From the NCBI GenBank assembly GCA_024206355.1, contig JAAGZM010000289.1, forward strand, positions 1 to 18,769: a stretch of DNA of 18,769 nucleotides. The letters are read 5' to 3'. Position numbers and translations under genes: made by a program. This document shows positions 1 to 7,930 of this stretch, piece by piece; the stretch's first letter is position 1; the number at the start of each line of letters is the position of its first letter. The DNA comes from Gammaproteobacteria bacterium (lineage in GTDB: Bacteria > Pseudomonadota > Gammaproteobacteria > Enterobacterales > GCA-2746155). The notes under the pieces were generated by a model, which did not search any database, was not told the origin of the DNA, and saw only the letters and a program-made list of their open reading frames with translations.

Positions 1-44
1 ACTATTAAAGAAAGTATGAACAGAACACAAAGAGGAATATCGCA

Positions 45-1733
45 ATGACAACAGATCCACGTATTGATAACAGTCGTGTTATCAGAGCTCCCCATGGTAC
101 TGAACTTCAAGCAAAATCTTGGTTAACAGAAGCACCATTGAGGATGTTGATGAATAACCTTGATCCACAGGTAGCAGAAATACCTAGTGAATTAGTGGTT
201 TATGGTGGGATAGGCCGTGCTGCAAGAAATTGGGCTTGTTACGATCGCATTGTAGAAATACTCAAGGAACTTGAGGAAGATGAAACACTCTTAGTGCAAT
301 CTGGTAAACCAGTTGGCGTATTTAAAACCCATGCTGATGCACCTAGAGTTCTTATCGCTAATTCAAACCTTGTCCCACACTGGGCAACTTGGGAACATTT
401 TAACGAGTTAGATAAGAAAGGCTTGATGATGTACGGCCAAATGACGGCAGGCTCTTGGATTTACATTGGTAGCCAAGGTATCGTTCAAGGGACTTATGAA
501 ACATTTGTGTCTATTGCTAAAACACATTTTGATGGTGATTTAACAAGAAAATGGATTCTAACGGCTGGTTTAGGTGGTATGGGTGGAGCTCAGCCATTAG
601 CAGCGACCATGGCAGGCGCATCGATGCTTGCGGTTGAATGTGACCCTATTCGAATCGAAAAGCGACTAGAACAAAAGTATCTCGATTTTAAAACTGATTC
701 GTTAGATGAAGCATTACTTATGATTACTCAAGCTGGCGTAGAAGGTCGAGCAATTTCAGTGGGGCTGCTAGGCAATGCTGCAGAACTATTCCCAGCCATT
801 TTACGTGGTAAGCATCTTCCAGATGTCGTTACCGATCAAACTAGCGCTCATGATCCATTAAATGGCTACCTTCCATTAGGTTGGAGCCTAGAGCAAGCTG
901 CTCAGGAAAGAATTGACAATCCAGAGAAAGTTGTTGATGCAGCAAAAGAATCTATGGCGATCCAAGTATCAGCCATGTTGAAATTCCAAGAGAAAGGTAT
1001 ACCAACACTTGATTATGGTAATAATATTCGTCAAATGGCTTTAGAGAAAGGTGTTGAAAGTGCCTTTGATTTCCCTGGCTTCGTACCTGCATATATACGT
1101 CCTCTATTTTGTCAAGGTATAGGGCCTTTTCGCTGGGCAGCGCTCTCTGGTGATCCCGAAGATATTTATAAGACCGATGCTAAAGTTAAGGAACTAATCC
1201 CAGACGATAAACACCTTCATAATTGGTTAGATATGGCTCGCGAACGTATTCAGTTTCAAGGGTTACCCTCGCGTATATGTTGGGTTGGCTTAGGCCAGCG
1301 CCATCGACTGGGTTTAGCGTTTAATGAAATGGTTCGTAATGGTGAACTTAAAGCCCCGGTAGTGATCGGTAGAGATCACCTAGATTCAGGCTCTGTAGCA
1401 TCGCCAAATCGAGAGACCGAAAGCATGAAAGATGGCAGCGATGCAGTCTCAGACTGGCCATTACTCAATGCTATGCTCAATGTTGCCGGTGGAGCAACTT
1501 GGGTAAGTCTGCATCATGGTGGTGGTGTTGGTATGGGCTTCTCACAACATTCTGGAGTAGTAATTTGTTGTGACGGAACAGAAGCGGCTGATAAGCGCAT
1601 CGAGCGCGTACTCTTCAACGATCCTGCTACAGGCGTAATGCGTCACGCAGATGCTGGTTATGACACAGCGATAGAATGTGCTGCCAAACAGGGACTCAAC
1701 TTGCCTATGATCAATCAAGGAGAAAATAGCTGA
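45..1733 (+). CDS. hutU: Urocanate hydratase (urocanase)
   Basis: Converts trans-urocanate to 4-imidazolone-5-propanoate with NAD+ as a tightly bound cofactor; it is the second step of histidine degradation in the cytoplasm. The 562-residue product has the usual urocanase length. Visible family motifs are the glycine-rich NAD-contacting segment GLGGMGGAQP at 175-184, Cys412 in RICWVGLGQRHR (the position of the classical active-site Cys410 of Pseudomonas putida urocanase), and the C-terminal GRDHLDSGSVASPNRE and SLHHGGGVGMGFSQHSG blocks. The ATG at 45 is preceded by AGAGGAA about eight bases upstream, a good ribosome binding site. Its TGA stop shares one base with the hutH ATG (TGATG), so the two are almost certainly cotranscribed and translationally coupled. 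The promoter, any hut regulator and hutI/hutG lie outside the window or elsewhere. Confidence 0.97.
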   Translation: MTTDPRIDNSRVIRAPHGTELQAKSWLTEAPLRMLMNNLDPQVAEIPSELVVYGGIGRAARNWACYDRIVEILKELEEDETLLVQSGKPVGVFKTHADAPRVLIANSNLVPHWATWEHFNELDKKGLMMYGQMTAGSWIYIGSQGIVQGTYETFVSIAKTHFDGDLTRKWILTAGLGGMGGAQPLAATMAGASMLAVECDPIRIEKRLEQKYLDFKTDSLDEALLMITQAGVEGRAISVGLLGNAAELFPAILRGKHLPDVVTDQTSAHDPLNGYLPLGWSLEQAAQERIDNPEKVVDAAKESMAIQVSAMLKFQEKGIPTLDYGNNIRQMALEKGVESAFDFPGFVPAYIRPLFCQGIGPFRWAALSGDPEDIYKTDAKVKELIPDDKHLHNWLDMARERIQFQGLPSRICWVGLGQRHRLGLAFNEMVRNGELKAPVVIGRDHLDSGSVASPNRETESMKDGSDAVSDWPLLNAMLNVAGGATWVSLHHGGGVGMGFSQHSGVVICCDGTEAADKRIERVLFNDPATGVMRHADAGYDTAIECAAKQGLNLPMINQGENS

Positions 1734-3268
1734 TGAACAAGTTTCAGCTAACTCCAGGTAGTTTATCGCTACAGAAGTTACGAAAAATATTTTCAAATCC
1801 TAGACAATTTGAAATTGCACTAGACCCAAGATGCTTCAAAGCAATTAAAGCTGCTAATCAAACTGTTCAAGATCTTATCAATGCAGATCAAACTGTTTAT
1901 GGTATTAACACAGGTTTTGGCTTATTAGCATCAACGCGGATCGCAGATGAAGATTTAAAAATATTACAGCGCAGTCTTGTATTATCTCACTCAACCGGTA
2001 TGGGCGACCTGCTCGATGATGATATTGTTGCTTTAGTGATGTTGCTCAAGATAAACAGCCTTTCTCGCGGATTTTCGGGTATCCGTTTAGAAGTTATTGA
2101 GCTGTTAATCGCTCTCTTTAATCGTGGTATCTACCCTTGTATACCATCAAAAGGTTCTGTTGGTGCATCTGGTGATCTTGCACCATTAGCTCATATGAGC
2201 TGTGCACTGATTGGTGAATCTGAAGTGCGTTTTAAAGGCAAAATATTACCCGCTGCACAGGTACTTGCTGAACAAGGTTTAAAACCCGTTACGCTCGGTC
2301 CTAAAGAAGGATTAGCATTGTTAAATGGTACAAATGTTTCTACAGCTCTTGCCCTTAAAGGCTTATTCTGGGCAGAAAATAACTTTGCAGCAGCACTCGT
2401 ATCAGGTGCAATGAGTGTTGATGCAGCAATGGGCAGCAGCGCTCCATTTGATGTAAGAATTCATCAGGTTCGCGGTCATCAAGGTCAAATAGATGCAGCT
2501 AAAGTTTATCGCGACTTGCTAAAAGGCTCGGAAATTAGACTTTCTCATTCCAATTGTGATCGTGTTCAAGATCCTTATTCTCTTAGATGCCAACCTCAAG
2601 TAATGGGTGCTTGTCTAGATCAGATGCGTTATACCGCATCCGTTATGCTAACTGAAGCCAATGCTGTATCAGATAACCCTTTGGTATTTAGTGATTCTGG
2701 CGATATATTATCAGGTGGGAACTTCCACGCTGAGCCTATTGCTTTAAGTTCAGATACTCTAGCCACTAGTATGTGTGAAGTTGGCTCTATAGCAGAAAGA
2801 AGGATCGCCTTATTACTAGATAGTAATCTTAGCAATTTGCCAGCATTTCTAGTGAATGATAGCGGCGTAAATTCAGGTTTTATGATTGCCCAAGTAACAG
2901 CTGCTGCACTAGTAAGTGAAAATAAGACCTTAGCGCACCCCGCAAGCATAGACAGTATTCCCACATCTGCCAACCAAGAAGATCATGTCAGCATGGCAAC
3001 CTTTGCCGCCAGACGCTTATCCGATATAGCTGACAATGTAACAGGCGTACTTGCTGTTGAATGCCTATGTTCTGCTCAAGGCATAGAGTTGCGAAAACCT
3101 ATGGCAACCTCTGAGACTTTATCAGAAGTGATATCTTTGATTAGAAATAAAGTAGCTTTTTACGAAAAAGATCGCTTCTTTGCAGAAGATTTAAAGCAAA
3201 TGCATTCAATCATCAAGAGTGGTGAGTTAACGCAATTTATTCCTGTAGATATATTTTCAAGTTATTAA
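1733..3268 (+). CDS. hutH: Histidine ammonia-lyase (histidase)
   Basis: Deaminates L-histidine to trans-urocanate and ammonia, the first committed step of histidine use, and feeds the urocanase encoded just upstream. The 511-residue product has the expected length. The Ala145-Ser146-Gly147 triad inside GSVGASGDLAPLAH is the self-processing tripeptide that forms the MIO electrophile of this family. Other family marks are YGINTGFG near the N terminus, NGTN before the middle, and the SANQEDHVSM block near the C terminus. The ATG overlaps the hutU stop by one base, and the AAGGAGAAA within the end of hutU serves as ribosome binding site. No transcription stop lies immediately after it; the first strong intrinsic terminator is about 310 bases downstream. 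Related aromatic amino acid ammonia-lyases and mutases share the fold, but the urocanase neighbour settles the histidase call. Confidence 0.97.
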   Translation: MNKFQLTPGSLSLQKLRKIFSNPRQFEIALDPRCFKAIKAANQTVQDLINADQTVYGINTGFGLLASTRIADEDLKILQRSLVLSHSTGMGDLLDDDIVALVMLLKINSLSRGFSGIRLEVIELLIALFNRGIYPCIPSKGSVGASGDLAPLAHMSCALIGESEVRFKGKILPAAQVLAEQGLKPVTLGPKEGLALLNGTNVSTALALKGLFWAENNFAAALVSGAMSVDAAMGSSAPFDVRIHQVRGHQGQIDAAKVYRDLLKGSEIRLSHSNCDRVQDPYSLRCQPQVMGACLDQMRYTASVMLTEANAVSDNPLVFSDSGDILSGGNFHAEPIALSSDTLATSMCEVGSIAERRIALLLDSNLSNLPAFLVNDSGVNSGFMIAQVTAAALVSENKTLAHPASIDSIPTSANQEDHVSMATFAARRLSDIADNVTGVLAVECLCSAQGIELRKPMATSETLSEVISLIRNKVAFYEKDRFFAEDLKQMHSIIKSGELTQFIPVDIFSSY

Positions 3269-3401
3269 TAATATTTACTTATTAAAACAGGTGATGTTAA
3301 AACAAAAGGTAATTAAAACACATTAATCCTTAATAAATTACTTTAAGTAACAATCGTATTACCATGTTTATATTAAAGTTTATTATGTGTTGTGCGTTAA
3401 T

Positions 3402-3430
3402 TTGTAATTTCTGAAAATCGATCATAAACT
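3402..3430 (+). promoter_or_regulatory. Possible sigma70-like promoter in the hutH 3' spacer
   Basis: TTGTAA (3402-3407) and TAAACT (3425-3430) are separated by 17 bases, each matching four of six consensus positions. If real it would start a transcript near 3437 that runs through a series of hairpins to the terminator ending at 3610. In AT-rich DNA such matches arise often by chance, so this rests mainly on the structured sequence downstream. Confidence 0.25.
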
Positions 3431-3436
3431 GTTTAT

Positions 3437-3610
3437 AAAGAAGTTAATGTACTTCTCCTTAGGTAGTAACCGGATTATTCGATTGATTGATAATTCGGAG
3501 CAAAAGCATAGTTTTTCATACTTTTGCAGCACAAATTTTTATTGTTTTCCCTTTGTTATATGTTATTAACAATTGTTAGGCCTACCTTCCCCTTGTAGGC
3601 CGTTTTTTTT
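3437..3610 (+). ncRNA. Candidate structured small RNA or long structured 3' UTR of hutH
   Basis: The 352-bp spacer between hutH and fadE (3269-3620) has no convincing reading frame but is rich in inverted repeats in its second half. These are a short stem GAAGT/ACTTC at 3440-3455; a 10-bp stem at 3470-3479 with 3489-3498 (CCGGATTATT/GATAATTCGG, two G-U pairs, 9-base loop); a stem GCAAAAG/CTTTTGC at 3500-3506 with 3521-3527, extended by two pairs past a mismatch; and the terminator hairpin at 3579-3601 followed by eight T. Three hairpins in tandem ending in a strong U-tract is the layout of an intergenic sRNA or of a processed mRNA 3' end. The start is a guess from a weak promoter match. The first part of the spacer (3269-3400) is AT-rich with nothing recognisable. 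Confidence 0.3.
3579..3610 (+). terminator. Intrinsic terminator downstream of hutUH
   Basis: A perfect 7-bp GC-rich stem GGCCTAC (3579-3585) / GTAGGCC (3595-3601) with a 9-base loop is followed after one G by TTTTTTTT (3603-3610). This is a textbook rho-independent terminator on the plus strand. It lies 20 bases beyond the convergent fadE stop codon, so the hairpin could also help end fadE transcription, but the minus-strand side lacks a T run. Confidence 0.85.
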
Positions 3611-3620
3611 ACTACCGTTT

Positions 3621-6071
3621 TTAAGCGACGTTTAGCTTTGTCTCTTCATGATTTCTACTATTTTTTGCAAACCATTCTTTAGGATAAGAATCAACTTGGA
3701 TAGCGTCCCACCTAGCTTCAGCTGCATTGTTCAATAATTGGCTCTCTTCTAACGTAATAGTCTCATTAGTAACAGCAGCTGTAAGTAAACCTTCATAATC
3801 TTCTGTTGCTTCTAATTGTTGGTTCTTAATTGCACTCCGAACTTTTTTATCCGCATCAGCAGCAGCAAGCACTTTGTTAAATGCATTTTCCATCCTACCA
3901 GTAACATCATCAGCTCCCTTCCCAATATAACAATCTCCAGTGATCCTGTCTCTTAATGCATTATTACTTAGCATAGGTTTAACAATTTCATGATCTAGTT
4001 TGTCAGATGCTTTCCTATAAGTATTGCCCCATGGAAATATGATGCGGTTGAGTACTTTTCCTAGTAATGGTGTTGAAAAGTTGACTATGAACTCTCTAAA
4101 AGCTTCTTCAATCGAAGCTAGCGAATTCTGACAATTCCAGTGTACATAAGGCAGATCAGCCGTATTTCTTCCTTCATCTTCATAATATTTCAATACAGAT
4201 GTAGCCATATAAAGATGACTGAGTACATCTCCTAATCTTGCAGATAGTCGTTCTCGCCGTTTTAAATCACCACCAACTATGGCCATCGCCATGTCAGACA
4301 CTAATGCTAATGCAGAACTCATACGAGTTAGCTGCTGATAATAACGCTCTGTCTCACCACTAACGGGGGCTCCAGTAAACTTTGCACCCGTGATACCTAG
4401 CCATGTTGTACGGACAAAATTACTGCAGGTATAGCCAATATGTGAAAAGAATGCACGGTCAAATTGTTTTAATCCTGCAACAGGATCCTCAGATGATACT
4501 GATTGCATTTCCTCAAATACCCAAGGGTGGCATCGCACAGCTCCTTGACCAAAAATCATTAAGTTTCGAGTCAAAATATTTGCACCTTCTACTGTAATCG
4601 CTACTGGATTAGCTGTATATGCAGTTGCAAGATAGTTTCGCTCTCCAAGAATTAATCCACGACCTCCGTGAACATCCATACCATCATTGATGACCTGTCT
4701 TCCCATTTCAGTCATGTGATATTTTGCAATCGCTGATACAACGGCAGGTTTTACCCCTAAATCGACAGCGTTAGCTGTCATTTTGCGAGTAGCTTCCAAA
4801 CGATAGGTTAGCCCTGCAATGCGCGCTAGTGCTTCTTCCACACCTTCAAAGTTGCCGATAGAAGTATTAAACTGTTCTCTAACTCGAGCATAGGCACCCG
4901 TCATCCGATAGCTCATCTTGCCACAGGCCGTCCCCATTGCAGGAAGAGAGATTGCACGACCAATTGACAACAACTCAACTAACATCCTCCAGCCTTTTCC
5001 TACATAATCCTGACCACCAACAACCCAGTCCATTGGAATGAATACTTTATCACCATAGGTTGGACCATTCATAAATGCTAGATTCATTGGTAAATGTCTG
5101 TCTCCTACTATTACTCCTGGGTGACTCGTAGGGATAAGTGCACAGGTAATCCCTATATCTTCTTTAACACCAATCAGTTGTTTAGGATCATAGAGTTTAA
5201 ATGCTAATCCTAAAACCGTTGAGATAGGAGCAAGTGTTATATAACGTTTGTTCCAGGTTATTTCTATGCCTAAAACATCTTTACCTTCAAACTCACCCAT
5301 TGTCACAGTACCAACATCTGGCATAGCCCCAGCATCACTACCAGCATTAGGTCCCGTTAGTGCAAAGCAAGGTATTTCTTGTCCTGTAGCTAGACGAGGA
5401 AGGTAATATTGCTTTTGTTGATCGGTACCATAATGCATCAATAATTCTGCTGGTCCTAGTGAATTAGGAACCATCACAGATACTGCTACACTACTGCTAC
5501 GAGTTGATAGTTTTGAAACAATTGTTGAGTGAGCTATCGCTGAAAAACCTAAACCTCCATATTCTTTTGGGATGATCATCCCTAAGAAGCCCTCCTCTTT
5601 AATAAAAGCCCAAACTTCATCAGGTAAATCCATATCCTGTAGTATCTGCCAATCATCTAACATATCGCATAGCTGCTCAGTTTGTTTATCTAAAAAGCTC
5701 TGCTCTTCTGGACTTAATTCAGGTTTTGTAATATTAAGAATTTTCTGCCAATCTGGATCACCTTGAAATAAGTCACCATCAACCCAAACATCCCCAGCTT
5801 CTAGTGCATCACGTTCTGTTTCACTCATTGCAGGCATTATTTTGCGAAAGATCTTATAAACGGGTGCAGAAATATGCTGACGTCGCAAATCAGGCATTAA
5901 AAAGGAAGTGCTGGTTAGTAACACGATTACCCATAGAATTAAGCTGAAGCTACCTATAACGGTCAATACTAACAATGCTGAAATAATCATTAGCAATGAA
6001 GTTTGAAATGTTTTCCTTTTATAAAGACAATAGGAAGTGATAATAAGAAGTATAAAAAGTTGCATTAACAT
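3621..6071 (-). CDS. fadE: FadE-type acyl-CoA dehydrogenase, membrane-anchored
   Basis: Catalyses the FAD-dependent first step of beta-oxidation, acyl-CoA to trans-2-enoyl-CoA. At 816 residues it matches the large E. coli FadE class rather than the ~400-residue mitochondrial type. The N terminus has two hydrophobic segments (about 2-15 and 24-57), as in FadE, consistent with inner-membrane attachment. The dehydrogenase core follows, with EEGFLGMIIPKEYGGLGFS near 155-175, CFALTGPNAGSDAGA in the FAD/substrate region and VEGANILTRN, whose Glu495 is the likely catalytic base by analogy with FadE. A helical C-terminal extension of about 230 residues completes the protein. The gene follows psrA on the same strand with a 25-bp gap, so a psrA-fadE operon under fatty-acid control is likely. 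ATGs at codons 1 and 3 are both possible starts; the upstream GTGAG is a weak binding site. Confidence 0.96.
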   Translation of the reverse strand: MLMQLFILLIITSYCLYKRKTFQTSLLMIISALLVLTVIGSFSLILWVIVLLTSTSFLMPDLRRQHISAPVYKIFRKIMPAMSETERDALEAGDVWVDGDLFQGDPDWQKILNITKPELSPEEQSFLDKQTEQLCDMLDDWQILQDMDLPDEVWAFIKEEGFLGMIIPKEYGGLGFSAIAHSTIVSKLSTRSSSVAVSVMVPNSLGPAELLMHYGTDQQKQYYLPRLATGQEIPCFALTGPNAGSDAGAMPDVGTVTMGEFEGKDVLGIEITWNKRYITLAPISTVLGLAFKLYDPKQLIGVKEDIGITCALIPTSHPGVIVGDRHLPMNLAFMNGPTYGDKVFIPMDWVVGGQDYVGKGWRMLVELLSIGRAISLPAMGTACGKMSYRMTGAYARVREQFNTSIGNFEGVEEALARIAGLTYRLEATRKMTANAVDLGVKPAVVSAIAKYHMTEMGRQVINDGMDVHGGRGLILGERNYLATAYTANPVAITVEGANILTRNLMIFGQGAVRCHPWVFEEMQSVSSEDPVAGLKQFDRAFFSHIGYTCSNFVRTTWLGITGAKFTGAPVSGETERYYQQLTRMSSALALVSDMAMAIVGGDLKRRERLSARLGDVLSHLYMATSVLKYYEDEGRNTADLPYVHWNCQNSLASIEEAFREFIVNFSTPLLGKVLNRIIFPWGNTYRKASDKLDHEIVKPMLSNNALRDRITGDCYIGKGADDVTGRMENAFNKVLAAADADKKVRSAIKNQQLEATEDYEGLLTAAVTNETITLEESQLLNNAAEARWDAIQVDSYPKEWFAKNSRNHEETKLNVA

Positions 6072-6096
6072 ATTGGTTTACTCACGATTTAATATT

Positions 6097-6717
6097 TTAA
6101 GATGACTGCATTGCGGCAGACAAAAAAGGAATAAGACGGTGTAAGATCCCTTCAATATCGACCTTTTCATTAAGATCAGCTTCAGCGATTTCAGAAAGAG
6201 CGTGATGGCCCGCTAAAGCAAAAACTAGTGTCCCTAACATAAAGTGCAAGCGCCAAAACATCTCTTTATTATCAAGCTCTGGATTAGCTAATTGTAATAA
6301 TGCTGTGAACTGGGTCAATAGATGACCGTATTTCTCAGTCAAAAAGGTTTTCAAGTGTCCCTGAGATTCAGTGTAAGCTCTACCAAGCAGGCGCATAAAA
6401 GTAGCTGCGCCATCGGGTCTAATTTTGTTGAGACGAAGCATAGGAACAATTAGAGATTCAAGTAAAAATTGTGTGGAGATCTGTTCAGCCTTTATATCTA
6501 ACAAACTAAATTCATTCTCAACATATTCTGTGAAACTCGTAAAATATCGATCGATGACAGCTTGAATTAATTCTTTCTTTGAACCGAAATGATAATTAAC
6601 AGCTGCTAAATTGACATTAGCAACACTGGTAATTACGCGCAGTGATGTTTCACTAAATCCATGTTCTGCAAAGAGAATTTCAGCAGCATTTAAAATTTTG
6701 TCTTTTGTGTCACTCAT
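6097..6717 (-). CDS. psrA: TetR-family fatty-acid-responsive regulator, PsrA type
   Basis: A 206-residue TetR-family repressor. The N-terminal helix-turn-helix (about 5-50: KDKILNAAEILFAEHGF, then SLRVITSVANVNLAAVNYHF, then GSK) and the C-terminal segments FMRLLGRAYTESQGHL and FWRLHFMLGTLVF closely resemble Pseudomonas PsrA, which releases DNA on binding long-chain fatty acids or acyl-CoA and controls beta-oxidation genes. That similarity is from memory, not a search. The frame stays open upstream to a TTG at 6753, but that codon falls inside the predicted operator and before the likely transcription leader, so the ATG at 6717, giving the usual TetR N terminus MSDTKDKILNAA, is preferred. fadE follows 25 bp downstream, so the regulator probably controls its own operon and perhaps distant fad genes. 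Confidence 0.9.
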   Translation of the reverse strand: MSDTKDKILNAAEILFAEHGFSETSLRVITSVANVNLAAVNYHFGSKKELIQAVIDRYFTSFTEYVENEFSLLDIKAEQISTQFLLESLIVPMLRLNKIRPDGAATFMRLLGRAYTESQGHLKTFLTEKYGHLLTQFTALLQLANPELDNKEMFWRLHFMLGTLVFALAGHHALSEIAEADLNEKVDIEGILHRLIPFLSAAMQSS

Positions 6718-6743
6718 ACTAAAGGTTGTTGCTCTAAATAAAA

Positions 6744-6763
6744 TTTCAAACAAGTGTTTAAAA
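6744..6763. promoter_or_regulatory. Palindromic PsrA-like operator
   Basis: The core CAAAC-AAGT-GTTTA (6747-6760) fits the published PsrA box (G/C)AAAC-N2-4-GTTT(G/C) except for its last base. It sits in a longer near-perfect palindrome, TTTCAAAC-AAGT-GTTTAAAA. It lies directly after the -10 element of the psrA promoter and covers the expected transcription start near 6755, the classic position for repression. This supports autoregulation of psrA-fadE. Confidence 0.6.
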
Positions 6764-6790
6764 CATACGTTCTAATGTGCGATTTGTCAA
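6762..6790 (-). promoter_or_regulatory. Promoter of psrA-fadE
   Basis: On the minus strand a perfect -35 TTGACA (plus positions 6785-6790) is separated by exactly 17 bases from a -10 TATGTT (6762-6767, four of six matches). The start would be near 6755, giving a leader of about 38 bases to the psrA ATG at 6717. The palindromic operator overlaps the start site. Confidence 0.65.
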
Positions 6791-6875
6791 GTTTAAGTTG
6801 CACTAGATAGCCGATTTATGAAAGTTGAACTATACTATTGAAATTGACGTTCAGGACAACGGAGTTTCTTTTTAG

Positions 6876-7418
6876 ATGTCATTAGGTGCAAATGAAAAGT
6901 TTCATAAAAATGTTGCAGAATTAACAAGACTAGCTGCAGCCCAAATCCGGGTAACAGTAACCGAATCAGATGAATCAGTAGATGATTTATCACGCTCTTT
7001 TCAAGATATTGTAACTCAAGACAGATCAATACGAGCAACTATTGAACAACTTCCTGATATTCCTGAAATTAATGAGATTAAGGAACAAATTTCACTACTC
7101 TCCTCTCAAATAGGTATCAACGTACAGAATGCAGTTGTCGCATTTCAGTTTTACGATCGCCTATGTCAACGTCTTGATCACACCAGTGAATGTCTCCGTA
7201 GCCTATCAGAAATTGAAGATGATAAAAAAAAATCAAGTGCCGAAGAAGTAACTAAACTGAGGGACCGTGTTTATAACCACTTTACAATGGAAGAAGAGAG
7301 GCAGTTATTTGATGCAGTACTCACCAGTAAAGACTTTGAGCATGCAATCACTGAATATACACTCGCTAGAGCTAAATCATTAGAAGAAGATGACGATGTC
7401 AATATTGAGTTATTTTAA
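6876..7418 (+). CDS. Conserved-looking acidic helical protein of unknown function
   Basis: I do not recognise this 180-residue protein with certainty. It has no signal peptide, membrane segment or cysteine pair. Predicted from composition it is almost wholly helical and acidic, with a long amphipathic middle, a motif AVVAFQFYDRLCQRLDHTSECL near 87-108, and an acidic tail ending in DDDVNIELF. The FQFYDR...QRL segment loosely recalls the QDFQD motif region of the CheZ chemotaxis phosphatase, and a short hydrophobic C-terminal tip is also CheZ-like; this is a weak resemblance, not an assignment. A CGGAG sits 11 bases before the ATG, somewhat far, and a TATACT at 6831-6836 may be its -10 box. It stands alone: divergent from psrA and convergent with the broken lipoprotein gene, whose stop lies four bases beyond its own. 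Confidence 0.8.
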   Translation: MSLGANEKFHKNVAELTRLAAAQIRVTVTESDESVDDLSRSFQDIVTQDRSIRATIEQLPDIPEINEIKEQISLLSSQIGINVQNAVVAFQFYDRLCQRLDHTSECLRSLSEIEDDKKKSSAEEVTKLRDRVYNHFTMEEERQLFDAVLTSKDFEHAITEYTLARAKSLEEDDDVNIELF

Positions 7419-7422
7419 AATA

Positions 7423-7863
7423 TTACCTGTCCTCAGTTGCATTAGGCAGATCGCTAATTCCATCGCCGTTTATATCTGGTAGATTTTCTACGTAATTCAA
7501 AAAAGCTCTGCATTCCTTCACTTCCTGTGCACCAGTCTGTTCTGATATATTGGTAATATTTTTAGATAAGGTTGAGTTAATTGTCTTGGTTTGAGTGGTA
7601 TAGGAATTAATTGATTGATCGATAATAGAAATTTTACTTCGTAAATTTACAACTTCAGACTTTAGCAATATTTTTTTATTATCAAAGAGTTACAGCAGTA
7701 TTTTAAGCCTATTTCTAACTTCTTTTAAGGATTTTATTTTGTTACCCAAGTCGGTATTAATTGCTTATTCATCTATAACCTGCTGTTACACATCATTGAC
7801 TTTTGATGTAGATACGCAGGAACATAATAAAAGCAAACTTAAAAGCACTGATACTAATTTCAC
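7423..7863 (-). pseudogene. Lipoprotein gene with three in-frame TAA codons
   Basis: Reading from a GTG at 7863 (GGA eight bases upstream), one continuous frame of 146 codons runs to the TAA at 7423. It begins with a lysine and a hydrophobic stretch ending in the lipobox-like LLLLCSC (Cys16), a typical lipoprotein signal. A lysine- and leucine-rich, coiled-coil-like middle follows, then a C-terminal DINGDGISD that fits the calcium-binding DxNxDGxxD loop. The frame is interrupted by TAA at codon 26 (7786-7788), 33 (7765-7767) and 58 (7690-7692). There is no frameshift, and each TAA is one C-to-T change from CAA (Gln), which suits the surrounding sequence. Automatic annotation would probably show only the last 81 codons from a TTG at 7668, which has no binding site. 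Most likely a recently inactivated gene; a 25-residue lipopeptide could still be made. The family is unknown to me. Confidence 0.7.
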
Positions 7864-7930
7864 TCTATATTTCCAAACTTGCTCTCTTTATCGACTTATA
7901 ATACTGCGACAGTTGCCGGAGCCATACAAA

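Noticed and set aside
2629..2973. 114-codon minus-strand frame inside hutH
   Set aside because: Fully within the conserved hutH coding sequence; no binding site or family motif.
3364..3414. 16-codon frame (MFILKFIMCC...) in the hutH-fadE spacer
   Set aside because: No ribosome binding site, and very short frames like this are common in AT-rich spacers.
3566..3577. Palindrome TAACAATTGTTA as an operator
   Set aside because: It lies between two convergent genes next to the terminator, with no promoter beside it; a chance AT palindrome is the simpler view.
6835..7038. 67-codon minus-strand frame
   Set aside because: Antisense to the start of the 180-residue protein and biased to Leu/His as expected from a shadow frame.
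7423..7863. TAA reassigned to glutamine in this organism
   Set aside because: hutH and other intact genes end in TAA, and no intact gene in the window contains an internal TAA, so a local loss of function is simpler.
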